Below are positions 1 to 9,282 of a stretch of DNA of 64,000 nucleotides, piece by piece. Positions within the stretch are counted from its first letter, which is position 1. Each line of letters begins with the position of its first letter. The translations under genes were made by a program, and so were the position numbers. This stretch comes from Tragulus kanchil (lineage: Eukaryota > Chordata > Mammalia > Artiodactyla > Tragulidae): NCBI GenBank assembly GCA_022376925.1, contig JAIOJX010000001.1, forward strand, positions 38,968,170-39,032,169, read 5' to 3'. The notes beneath the pieces were generated by a model. That model had not been told where the DNA came from and ran no database searches. It saw only the letters and a program-made list of their open reading frames with translations.

Positions 1-1299
1 ATCCTGTCATGACAAAAATCGTTTAACCATTTAAAAACCTAGCATTTCCTGAGCATGTGTGAACATCAAGTACATTTTTTTCCCCTTTGGTCACAGCTAT
101 TAACACTGCACAACAGTTTTCCATTTGTCATTTTCCCACTCAGTTCTGTCGTCTTTATTGCTTTTGTGTCTCGTTTCTTCCTCTTGCATGCTATTTTTGT
201 TCCTCTAATTTCATTCCTAAATCCAGCGTGGGAAAATAGTGAGAGAAAGAGATAATTAGACTACAGAATTATATAAAAAGTTTGGGACCCCATGAACCAC
301 TCCTTGTAACCCCAAGGAAAATAGGAAGACAGAAAGGTACAAGAATCTATGGGGAATATGTATGTGAAAGGAGAAATTATACAAACGTGCTTTAGACATC
401 ATGAAATTTCTCATAATCATTTCATAGTCATTTAGCTATTCAAAAAGTAAATCTCAATTTTTTTTGTAATCTGGCCTCTCTCCTTGTAATTTCTGGCGTT
501 AGCTAGTTTCCATTTATGATACCATCTGCTTTGTTAGGCAGTCTTTACATGTGTGAATAAAAGATGGGGTTGGTATCTTTAGAGGAAGTGGCCTTAACCT
601 ATGCTAGGAAGGTACATCGGGACTCACTCATTTCTTGATGCCTTTCTCCAGAGAGTTGGATTATTCTTCTGTCTGTAGTTAGTGACAGGTTAAAAGGAAT
701 GAAGGCAAGAACTTATTATACAGTCTATTTATAATCATTTTAAGATATTCTACTTCCCTGTATATGAGACCATCTCAAAAGTATTAGTTTTTTTCCTGAA
801 TCACCCATAAGAACCATGAATATGTATCTAAAGATATCTGCAGTCAGAGGCAACTATCACTTATTGAGAATAATAATAGCTAGAGGGTAGAACTTAATGA
901 TTCAAGAATCGGCTTCACATAAAGACTCTGTCTAGTCTCCCTAGAAACCAATAATCAAATCTCATCAGGGTCAACTTAGCCCTTTCTATAATAGATAAAT
1001 TGAATAACATGCTGTTTAATTTGTATGTGTGGTATTGAATGAAGCTATGAAGAGTATCTGGTCTGCATATTAAAGATACCAATGTTATTTTTCCTAAATT
1101 ATTTAACCTTGAGTCACTGAGGATGGTTATTTTTCATAGTTAAACAATAGTTTGTTAATGAAGCATTTTTTTTTCTGGCTAGACTATCTTTCGTTTTCTG
1201 CCTTCTTTGGGGTCGAATTTTACAGAGTCGAAAATGCTTGGCTAGTTGATAATATTTCTGTGTGCCATTTTTCTAGTTTTTATTTGAAAATGTAAAACT

Positions 1300-2467
1300 G
1301 TATTTATTTTTGTTGTTGTTAAAATTATGTTTATTTAACATATGCACACATAGAAGAGAAATCACCCTCTGTTCCCACCCAGCAGAAAACATGCACAAAC
1401 CCCAGGTATACACGAAGGGACAGGGCCCCGGCCCCAGGTTAGTGGTTGGGAGGTGCGCTCCTGTGAGTCACGAACCCTGGTCAGGAGAGGGTTGGACTGA
1501 AGAGTCAGGCAGGCTGTACCTCCGCTGCTGGCCTTAGAACAAGCGTGTGCCATAGCCAAAGATCTGCTTGATGCCCTCAAAGTAGTACCGCTGCCAGCCC
1601 TGCCTCGTCCTCTCCTCCTCAGGGGTAGGGACGCCTCGGCCTTCCATGCACAGCTCAGTCTCTCCATTCTTATCAATGAACGTCAAGGTAATGGTGGCAA
1701 AGTGCCCTTCTGGCCAAGATTTAAACCTCCACTTGATTGCAGTGTGTTTCTCAGGGACCAGATCAGTGAATTCTCCAGGTGAAACTTGCAACCTTTGTCT
1801 GCTTCTAACATAGCAGGAGCGTGGGTGAAGGCCTGAACGAGCTCTTGGGCGGTGAGAACTCTTATAGAGCTCCTCTGGTGACATCAGGAAGCTTTCTTTC
1901 TCTAAGGGTGATCTCACAAGTGGGGATTTTGACACCAGCAGGTCTGGCCTAGGTTTTTGAAGGAGCAGACTTAGCCCTGCACTCCTCAGTTTTCAATGCT
2001 GGCTGCGCGGCTGCATCTACTGACTCTCCATTCATTGTAGGCAAGATCATACCCTGCGTGAACTCTGTTTTGAGGGTGCTGATGTAAATTCCCATTGCTT
2101 CTCTTAGAAGTTTCACCCCTTCTTTCTTCATTAAGGCCATGAGATTTGTGTCAGGCTCATCTTTGACAAGGCTCACACTAATCTCCACTTCATCCACGCT
2201 GTTTTCATCAGACAAATTGGAGATCTCCACATGTCCCTTGTACTGCACTCCAGACTTAGAGGTACCTGTCCAGTTTAGTTGGATGCTCCACTCGTAAAAG
2301 AAGATAAGTTTGCCTTTGTGGTTATTAATGGGTGCCTCTCCATCAAGCTTATTCACCTCTGTCACCTCGCACTTGCCTTCCTCATTTTGCACATGCACAG
2401 CCAGGAACAGTGCTTTCAGCTTCTCTGTGGAACAATTCGAAGAATCCCTCTCTGTCCACTGCCAGTT
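1300..2467 (-). pseudogene. AHSA1: AHSA1 (activator of Hsp90 ATPase 1) processed pseudogene
   Basis: The minus strand reads as an intronless, damaged copy of AHSA1, the cytosolic co-chaperone that stimulates the Hsp90 ATPase. Homology starts at about 2467 with NWQWTERD, roughly residue 24 of the parent, so the 5' end is truncated. It runs through motifs such as CEVTEVNKLDGEAP, FFYEW, SDENSVDEVEISVSL and MGIYISTLKTEFTQGM, and ends with the native C-terminus FGYGTRLF and a stop at 1534-1536. A glutamine codon has become TAG at 1949-1951. At least two frameshifts follow (near the KESFLMSPEELY stretch and after ELYK), plus a short deletion before GEFTDLVPEKH. A 3' UTR-like stretch follows, with AATAAA at 1335-1330 on the minus strand and an A-rich tail near 1320-1302. 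Lack of introns, a 3' UTR with poly(A) signal and 5' truncation indicate LINE-mediated retrocopying. It sits antisense inside a SMARCA1 intron. No functional product is expected. Confidence 0.93.
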
Positions 2468-2810
2468 GCTGTAGGGGTGGGATGGGGAGGATGGGATATG
2501 CATGTGACTAATCTGGGATTATACATATCTATAAACAACAAAACTCTGGAAAAGCAAAAAAGCAAAATAAAAAACATGGCAAAAAAATAAAAATTCATCA
2601 GCACTGAAAGAAAACCTGTATTTAAAAATTTTGCCACTTCTTAAAAATGTTATAAATTGCCCAAGACCTAAATGTTTTTTGAAGAAATTTAGAAAATATA
2701 TGCTAGAATAAAGAAGAAAAATAGAAGTTACTGTTGGCCCTATGTTCAGAAATAGCTGCTGGTAACCACCAGTAACTCTCCACATAGTTCTCTCTCAGCT
2801 ATTTCTACTG

Positions 2811-2887
2811 TGTATGTATGTATATCATAAGATATATATATGTGTGTGTGTGTATGTGTGTATATATATGTATATGTTGTATATGGT
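2811..2887. repeat. TG/TA microsatellite
   Basis: Interrupted alternating TATG, TA and TG tracts within the SMARCA1 intron, likely length-polymorphic. Confidence 0.85.
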
Positions 2888-3089
2888 AATTTCCAACTTA
2901 CCAAATAAATTTAGTTCCCAGTATTTCTCTGCTAAAAGTCACACTGTGCTAAATACTGTTTTATAAATCTTCATATACATCTCTTATTTCATTACATTAA
3001 GCATCTAAGAGTGTAATTGTTCATTCAAATAATACGAAATTTTTAAGATGCATCACTGTTATTCCCAATTTTCTTTCTAGAAAGATAGT

Positions 3090-3470
3090 GTTTTAGTTTG
3101 CTTGGGCTGCCATAGCACAGTGCCCACATGGGGTGACTTAGACAAACTGTTCATGGCTTTGGCGCCAGAAGGGTTGGTATCTGGTGAGGCCTTTCTCTCT
3201 GTCTTGTAGATAGCGTCTCCTTGCTGTGTCCTTACATGGCCCTTTCTATACAGGTGTGGAGAGAGAAACAGAGAGAGGGAAATATCTCTGGGTGTCTCTT
3301 CTCTTAAGGAAATACCAGGCCTATCGGATTAGGATCCAACTCTTATGACTTGAGTTAACCTTAACTACCTCCTTAAAGGCCCTCTGTCCAAATGCAGTCA
3401 CATTGGGCGGGGTGTTAAGGCTTCAACTTACAGATTTGGGGAGGACAGACTTTTTTGACATTGGCATCTG
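3090..3470 (-). mobile_element. MLT1-type MaLR LTR, eroded
   Basis: The block opens with GTTTGCTTGGGCTGCCATA, the reverse complement of the 3' end of MLT1-type LTRs. It then follows that family's order: GGxGACTTAGACAA, a stretch matching the TGTCCTTACATGG region, a GGATTAGG segment, AGTCACATT, and a final GGGAGGACA segment. It is diverged, as expected for an ancient eutherian insertion. Family naming is from memory of the consensus. Confidence 0.8.
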
Positions 3471-4257
3471 TCATCAGTGAATGAGAGCTTCCATTTCACC
3501 ATCTTAACTAATTTTTTTTATGACTTTTCTATTCTTGTACTTTGACCACTTTTTGGTTGGAATTCTTAATTGTTAGTCTACATTTTAAAAAATGTATCTA
3601 CATTTTTATTTTAGTGTTTAGCCATTTTGTATTTTCAGCTATTTTTGCTTATGCAAAATAAATCATTTTAAATGTTATTTATCTTTTGATATGGAGCTTT
3701 TATTTACCTTTAAAATACACCAAAGTATACAAGATTAATATATATGAATGTCCGTATTAATGAATCATATGTTTAATGCTCACCATATGTTCATAAAAAC
3801 CACTTATAGTTTGGATACATTGATTTGCTGGTGGTGAAATATAGGTAAGGTTAGTGCGGACTCTTTCCAGCTATTGTTTGCTCTGATTGAACAACCGCAG
3901 CAGCCTTTCCTCAGAACTCTGATCCCATGAGGTGTCCTTGGAGAAGAGACTTCTGCAGTTTGAATGGCTTTGGAAATTGTGTGCTTCCTCTATTTCCTAC
4001 GCTAGTGGTTGGCAGTGCTTATTAGGAACTTAAAGGCTCCAAGCAGCCCTGTAAAACAGAAATCTGACTTTTGTAAACAGAGTATTTCCAAAACATACTT
4101 TGACAAGAGGACATCCTTTTATTTTTTTATGTGATTTTTGTTAACTTTTTGTTTTGAAATAATTATAGATTCACAGGAAATTGTAAAGATATGTACAGGG
4201 AGGGCCCATGCTCCCTGCATCAAGTTTTCCCAGATGGTAACATCTTCTGTAACCCAC

Positions 4258-4372
4258 TACTGTATTCTTGCCTGGAAAATCCCATGGACAGAGGAGCCTT
4301 GTGAGCGACAGTCTGTGGAGTCGCACAGAGTTGAGCACGACTTAGAGAAGAAACAACAGGAGCAGCATCTTC
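4258..4372 (+). mobile_element. Bov-tA SINE, 5'-truncated
   Basis: Contains the body typical of Bov-tA SINEs: TGTATTCTTGCCTGG, ATCCCATGGACAGAGGAGCC, then GTCGCACAGAGTTGAGCACG. The tRNA-related head is missing. It lies beside an L1 fragment. Confidence 0.85.
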
Positions 4373-4656
4373 CATGAGCACAGTACAGTGTCACAACCAG
4401 GAAGCAACATTAATACAATCCACAGAGCTTAGTCAGATTTCATTGGTTATAGGTGCATTCATATGTGTGGGTGTTTGTGCACATGAGTGTGTAGTTCAGT
4501 GCAATTTGATTTCGCATAGATACCTGTAACTAGCACCACCGGAAGACTTGTGCTAGCTCTTTAAAGTCACATCCCCTCTCCCCCCTTTCCCTAGCCCCTG
4601 GCAGCCATTGACATGTTCTCCATTTCTAAACTACTATCATTTAAGAATGCTACATA

Positions 4657-5235
4657 GGGCTTCCTCTGGTGGTCCAGTGGGTAAGGACACCGCCTTGCAG
4701 TGCAAGGGGCGCCGGTTCGAACTGCAAGGGGCGCCGGTTGGATCCCTGGCCTGGGAAGATCCCACGTGCCGCCGATGTGTCCAATTACTGAGCCGGAGCT
4801 CTGGAGCGCATGCGCCCAGAGCCGGTGCTCTGCGATAACCGAGGCCGCCGCGATGGGAGGCCCACACAGGCCAAAGAACAAAGATGGATGAAAATGGACA
4901 AATGAGGGCTTCCCTGGTGGTCCAGTGGTAAGGACACCACCTTGCAGTGCAAGGGGCGCTGGTTCGATCCCTGGCCTGAGAAGATCCTACGTGCTGCGGA
5001 GCAGCTGGACCGATGTGTCCAATCACCGAGCCGTAGCTCTGGAGCGCATGCGCTCAGACTCCGCGCTCTGCAACGACAGACGCCACCGCGATGGGAGGCC
5101 CACAGGAACCAAAGAACAAAGACGAATGAACATAGAGAAATGAAAGACCAATAGAAGTGGCCCGCCCACTCCCCTCCCTCGCCAACCCGACCCCCGCCCA
5201 AAGTAAATAAATAAATCTTTTAAATAAATAAATAA
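4657..5235 (+). mobile_element. CHR-derived tRNA SINE, head-to-tail dimer with flanking target duplication
   Basis: Two SINE monomers lie head to tail (about 4657-4906 and 4907-5235). Each begins GGCTTCC(C)TCTGGTGGTCC-like. Both have an A-box-like TGGTCCAGTGG and the second keeps an intact GGTTCGATCC B box. In the first monomer the B-box region is itself duplicated (CTGCAAGGGGCGCCGGTT twice, near 4695-4740). The first monomer stops before the usual AAAGACCAATAGAAGTGG tail; the second has that tail, the GC-rich end and an AAATAAAT-type run. The whole dimer is bounded by one 14-bp direct repeat, AAGAATGCTACATA, at 4643-4656 and 5236-5249, so it went in as a unit or grew by insertion into its own tail. 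Confidence 0.9.
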
Positions 5236-5363
5236 AAGAATGCTACATAAGCAGAGCAGTGTAGTATGTAACCTTTTCAGATTGAATTTTTTCACTCAGG
5301 TGGGATTCATTTAGGTAGCTGTGCATACCAATAGTTGTTTACTGCTGAGTCGTATGTCACGAT

Positions 5364-5583
5364 GGGCTTCCCTGGTGGCTCAGTGGTAAAGAATCTGCCT
5401 GCAATTCAGGAGACCTGGGTTTGATCCCTGGGTCGGGAAGATCCCTTGGAGGGCAGGCATGACAGCCCTTTCCAGTATTCTTGTCTGGAGAATTCCATGG
5501 ACAGAGGAGCCTGGTGGACTACAGTCCATGGGGTCACACAGAGTCGGACGCGACTGAAGTGACTAAGCAGCAGCAGCAGCAGC
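5364..5583 (+). mobile_element. Bov-tA SINE with target-site duplication
   Basis: A full-length ruminant Bov-tA: GGGCTTCCCTGGTGGCTCAG head, GATCCCTGGGTCGGGAAGAT, CCAGTATTCTTGTCTGG, GAGTCGGACGCGACTGAAG, and a short AGC-repeat tail near 5566-5583. Flanks TGTCACGATG (to 5363) and TGTCATGATG (5585-5594) form a near-perfect target duplication. It is inserted in the L1 fragment upstream of the SMARCA1 exon. Confidence 0.95.
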
Positions 5584-5806
5584 GTGTCATGATGTAGATG
5601 CACCACAGTTTCTTCACCCATTCACCCACTAAACGATATTTATCCACTTATCATATATTTGGTGAAATACGCCCTGTATGAATATTGTTGTGAAGAACAC
5701 CGACTTAGAGATTCTCTATCTCAGAAATGATACAGTCAAAGAATTACCAGTGTTTAAAGATTGTGCCTGGGTTGCAGAAATTAAAAGTCTTCTTTGTTTG
5801 GCTCAG

Positions 5807-5917
5807 GAATTCCAGAGACGCTGTAATACTCTGATTTCATTGATTGAGAAAGAAAATATGGAAATTGAGGAAAGAGAGAGAGCAGAAAAGAAGAAACGGG
5901 CAACTAAAACGCCAATG
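5807..5917 (+). CDS. SMARCA1: SMARCA1 (SNF2L) penultimate coding exon
   Basis: SMARCA1 is the ISWI-family ATPase of the NURF and CERF nucleosome-remodelling complexes and acts in the nucleus. This 111-bp, phase-0 exon encodes 37 residues, [20 protein letters not shown] onward to [10 protein letters not shown]. That is the end of the SLIDE DNA/nucleosome-binding domain plus the start of the basic C-terminal tail. [14 protein letters not shown] and [12 protein letters not shown] match SNF2L rather than SMARCA5 (SNF2H), whose equivalent reads [17 protein letters not shown]. The acceptor is a T-rich tract ending TTTGGCTCAG (to 5806). The donor is ATG|GTAAAA (GT at 5918-5919). Reading through the donor adds VKFSAFS and a stop at 5939-5941, a possible intron-retention isoform. 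Upstream exons lie outside the window. Confidence 0.96.
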
Positions 5918-7010
5918 GTAAAATTTTCAGCATTTTCCTAACTTTTAGGTAGATCTCATTTTTTTTTTACATAATTAAAATGCCTATATTATGTTTAATG
6001 CTATAGTGGTACCAATTATAAAAACTGGTTTTTATTAAATGCCAATTTGTTTTTGACAGAGAAAGAATTACAGTACAATCACATGTTTCCTATTTGTACA
6101 GTATATATTTAGGAACAACCTAGTAACAGGGCTCAGTGTTTTAAAAAAATTTCTCATAACTTTTAAGCAGAAGTATAATGCAAGTAAAATCCTTTGATTT
6201 GAGGCTAGAGTTGTCCTGGGGAGTAGAGGGGGGGGGTGGGGTGGGTTGGGAATGACGTTCTGATTTGGTCAAAGAAATTTTCTGATCTTTGGGGCAAATA
6301 AGAATAAGTAAGAACTTTGAGGAGACAGCAAAGCTTTCTTTGACTTACTTGGTAATAAGTTAACTGTTGAATAATAAGATGACTTGATTTTAATTCAGTC
6401 AGGTTGCCTTGTATAGTTACAATGTCAGGTACCCTTTAGCAGATCATATTGTTTGAGCGTGGCTAAGCAAACTACCATGTTTCATCAAGTCTAAGATGCT
6501 TTCCATTGTAAGACACAGCATTCTTTTGTGGACCACTGAGAAAAACTGCTGTTGAGTAACTCTCATTTGTCACCAGTTATAAGATGCATCCTGATTTTAG
6601 AGATGCTAAAGTGGGCAACAAATGTGCATCATAGAATATATGAAATATGGTATTTTAGCATCTATCCTAACATTTAAAAAATAATACACTCATAAATAAC
6701 ATTTTTCCCAGAAAACCTTAATTATTAAGTAGTTCTTTAAGCATACCTTTATAGTACCATATGTAAGTAGAAACTTGATGACTATTTTTGATGGGTGTTT
6801 TATGTCTTTTCTTAAAACATGTTTGGAGGTTACTTTACATTGGGTTATATAGTTTGTTGGGCTATATAAACATTAACTGTGAGTATAACATTTAAGTGAA
6901 TATTCATGTTAAAATTTTTTTTTGATGCATTTACATCCTAGATTTAACATTGTTGGGCCATTTAAAAATGTGCATATTGGAGCAGAACATTAAATCTGTT
7001 TCCATTTTAG
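5918..7010 (+). other. SMARCA1: Last intron of SMARCA1
   Basis: Starts with GTAAAA and ends TCCATTTTAG, a canonical GT-AG intron with a T-rich acceptor. It is AT-rich and I see no recognisable mobile element or second gene in it. Its one unusual feature is a G-rich tract at 6218-6250. Confidence 0.93.
6218..6250 (+). other. G-rich tract in the SMARCA1 last intron, potential G-quadruplex
   Basis: On the coding strand there are at least four runs of three or more G within about 33 bases: GGGG, a nine-G run, GGGG, GGG and GGG with loops of one to seven bases. It fits a standard G-quadruplex pattern in both DNA and pre-mRNA. Structure formation is inference only. Confidence 0.7.
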
Positions 7011-7082
7011 TCACAGAAAAGAAAAGCAGAGTCAGCTACTGAGAGCTCTGGAAAGAAGGATGTCAAGAAGGTGAAATCCTAA
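7011..7082 (+). CDS. SMARCA1: SMARCA1 (SNF2L) terminal coding exon
   Basis: In phase with the exon at 5807-5917, this exon encodes 23 residues, SQKRKAESATESSGKKDVKK then VKS, and a TAA stop at 7080-7082. It is the lysine-rich, nuclear-localisation-like C-terminus of SNF2L. SMARCA5 ends in a related but different basic tail. The acceptor AG is at 7009-7010. Joined to the previous exon the reading is [18 protein letters not shown], as expected for the long SNF2L isoform. Confidence 0.96.
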   Translation, partial: SQKRKAESATESSGKKDVKKVKS

Positions 7083-7745
7083 AGCCTAGAAATAAAGTTT
7101 TAAATGGGAAACTGCTATTTTCTTGTTCCCATCTTCAAATGCTAATTGCCAGTTCCAGTGTATTCATGGTACTCTAAGAAAAAATCTGTTTGGTTTTGAT
7201 TTCTTGCATATTTTCTATATTTTACAATGCTTTCTACCTGAAATGTGTAGCTTTATATTTTATGCATTCTAGTATTTTTGTGTACTGTATTTTGTGTATT
7301 TCATGTCTTCATCGAGATCCTCTCAGTCCTTGTTCTTTTGAAGCTTGTGCTGAGGTTTTAGCTTTTCTATGTTTTATATGCCGCTGCTTTGAAAGAGAAC
7401 CTAGATTCTATAGCTGTATTATTGTTGTTTCATACTTTAAATTTATATGGCTGTGGAAAAACTAATTAAAATGATTTGAGGAGAAAGACTTTTTCACTTC
7501 TTTGTTGCTTTCTTTTCTATTGAGTATGGGCTTGTACGTGTTACTGCATACTGTGATTAGCATAATAATTGTTTCTTTGAGGTCAGCTAAGTATTTTTTT
7601 CCTAAAGGAATAAAGGATGAGAACAGAAAAATATTAAAAAAGCTAATATTTGATACTGTGCTTGCTGTCAGTATGCATTACATTTAAATTATTCTCTAAA
7701 TATTCAAGTGGGAAAGTATAATAAAGAAATGCCTATAAGAAATTT
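7083..7745 (+). other. SMARCA1: SMARCA1 3' UTR with candidate poly(A) signals
   Basis: AT-rich and free of recognisable repeats directly after the stop codon. AATAAA occurs at 7091-7096, only 9 bases after the stop, and at 7720-7725. An ATTAAA lies near 7467. The distal signal would give a UTR of about 650 bases; the proximal one an extremely short UTR. The 3' limit is inferred. Confidence 0.7.
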
Positions 7746-9282
7746 AATTATTTCCTGTTTTTTGTGCAGTAGAAAATAGTTGTGTTTACTGAATTGTCTT
7801 GCTCACAACTATGTATTTGGTTGAAAGTTAAAGCTTTGGTTGCTGACTTGTCCCTGATCTTTTGTCATATAGAGCCAGTTCAGGGGAGTCTGGGTATAAC
7901 ACAGTAGACTTATTAACAACTTAAGTTGAGGGTATGAAATAAGCATCATGCATGCAGGAGAAAGGGGGAGGTCTTCCGTAGGAATATAAGTATGCTCAGA
8001 GAACAGTCTCAGAGTGTCAGAGGTTCTATACACCAAGAGCTTCTGTCTTTCCCGCACCACAGATCCCATACAGGCCAGCAGGATGTGAGATGGATCTGCT
8101 CCACACAGTCACTCAAGGCTCCAGGCTGACTGAGGCTCCACTGTTCTGTAGCTGCTCCATCTGGAACGTGTGGGTTATTCAGCTGCCACCAATGGAGAAA
8201 AAGAGGCTGGAGAAGCACATATAGGGCTCTTTATTGCCTCAGCCCAGAAGTGACAGACTTCATACACATGCATATTTCATTCTCTAAAACTAGTCACATG
8301 GTCTTGTGTGTGTGCCAGAGGACTGGCAAATGTAGGAGAACAAATGGAATGTCTTAGGTTACTGCCCCCGCCACAGGGGCTGTCACACAGAAGTGTGAGT
8401 GTGTGATTCATCAGAGTTAAGGTCAGGTTATAAGGGGACAGGGAAAATGGATCAGAACCTAGTGTGAAACACATAGCAATTAAGCAAAGCTGGGAATGCG
8501 GGATGGTGGTGTTTGTTATCAAAACAAAATCTGGACCACTATAGAGTTGCTCTCTCCCTGTCCCAAGACCGTTTTCATTCCTGACTCTATTCAGTGGACC
8601 TCTTGGCAAAGCTTGGGTAGCCCTGAGTGCAGGTCAGCATCTTTCACATCATCATTGTTATTAGGGTTCTGCAACATAGGAATCTTCTAGAATAACAACC
8701 CACTGTCTGTTGGACTCTTCCAAGTCTTTGTTCATCCAGATTTCATGTTTCTTACTGCCATGCTCCTGATTGGATTCTTTTTTACTGTTTCCACTTAGAT
8801 TCATACTCTGTTGGAGGTTGGGATGAAATTGGTTGCTACTAAGAGATGAATATACATTGATACTAGGTCAAGGGACCCAGAGATATCCAAATCTGTCTTT
8901 GGCTTAACTGCCCTTTCCGTAAGATACAGAGAAGAGACAAAAGTAAGCAAAATAATGCTTCACTAGCTGGTGCTTTGCTCAAAACTTCAATCCAGACCTC
9001 TTAAACCCAAGATAAAATCTCGGAATTTTCCACTCCAGTGAGATTCAAAGTTCCAGTCACCTGAGATGGAGAAAATTTTACCTTAGAGGATCTTATTAAT
9101 ACCCGCAGGCTCTGTGCAAAAAATAGCCCAGTGAGGGTCTTGGACTCTTATCAGTCAGTTCAGCATTTCCTGGGGAGGAATGAAGGTGGAGGGTAGAAGC
9201 AGGTGCAATTAGGATATTTGAATTTTTTTCATGGACATTTAACAATCTCTACTTCTTGTTCTTTCTCTGTTCACGCGAAGCG
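7746..9282. other. SMARCA1 3' flank, no gene recognised
   Basis: I see no gene here. About 8225-8345 resembles, in reverse, the diverged LTR-like repeat also seen at 16016 and 60935 (GTCACATGG, CCCAGAAGTGACAGA and similar motifs). Short open frames such as 9203-9544 have no recognisable domain and continue into a duplicated block. Confidence 0.5.

Larger units (their letters stand above)
4392..5690 (-). mobile_element. Eroded L1 fragment (antisense), split by SINE insertions
   Basis: Three pieces (4392-4656, 5250-5363, 5594-5690) match the antisense of the 3' part of mammalian L1. They include segments corresponding to ACATGTTCTCCATTTCTA, GTAGTATGTAACCTTTTCAG, ACCACAGTTTCTTCACCC and ATGAATATTGTTGTGAA. 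A SINE dimer at 4657-5235 and a Bov-tA at 5364-5583 interrupt it. It is too degraded to encode protein. Confidence 0.7.
1..5806 (+). other. SMARCA1: SMARCA1 intron (partial) upstream of the penultimate coding exon
   Basis: This stretch precedes the SMARCA1 exon at 5807 and I see no other SMARCA1 exon in it. I looked for the segment encoding the residues just before EFQRRCNT (the rest of the SLIDE domain, ending in a KSRTAM-like motif) with a following GT donor and found none, so the previous exon should lie outside the window. Bases 1-1299 contain no repeat or gene I can recognise. From 1300 onward the intron holds an AHSA1 processed pseudogene, a microsatellite, an MLT1 LTR, an L1 fragment and SINEs, listed separately. 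The intron assignment is inferred from the exon position. Confidence 0.8.

Noticed and set aside
1534..1935. Intact AHSA1 C-terminal gene on the minus strand
   Set aside because: Only an open remnant of a processed pseudogene with an in-frame stop, frameshifts and a deletion; the parent gene has introns.
5678..5806. N-terminal extension of the SMARCA1 exon reading frame
   Set aside because: The residues before EFQRR do not match SNF2L, and a good acceptor (TTTGGCTCAG) ends at 5806, so this is intron.
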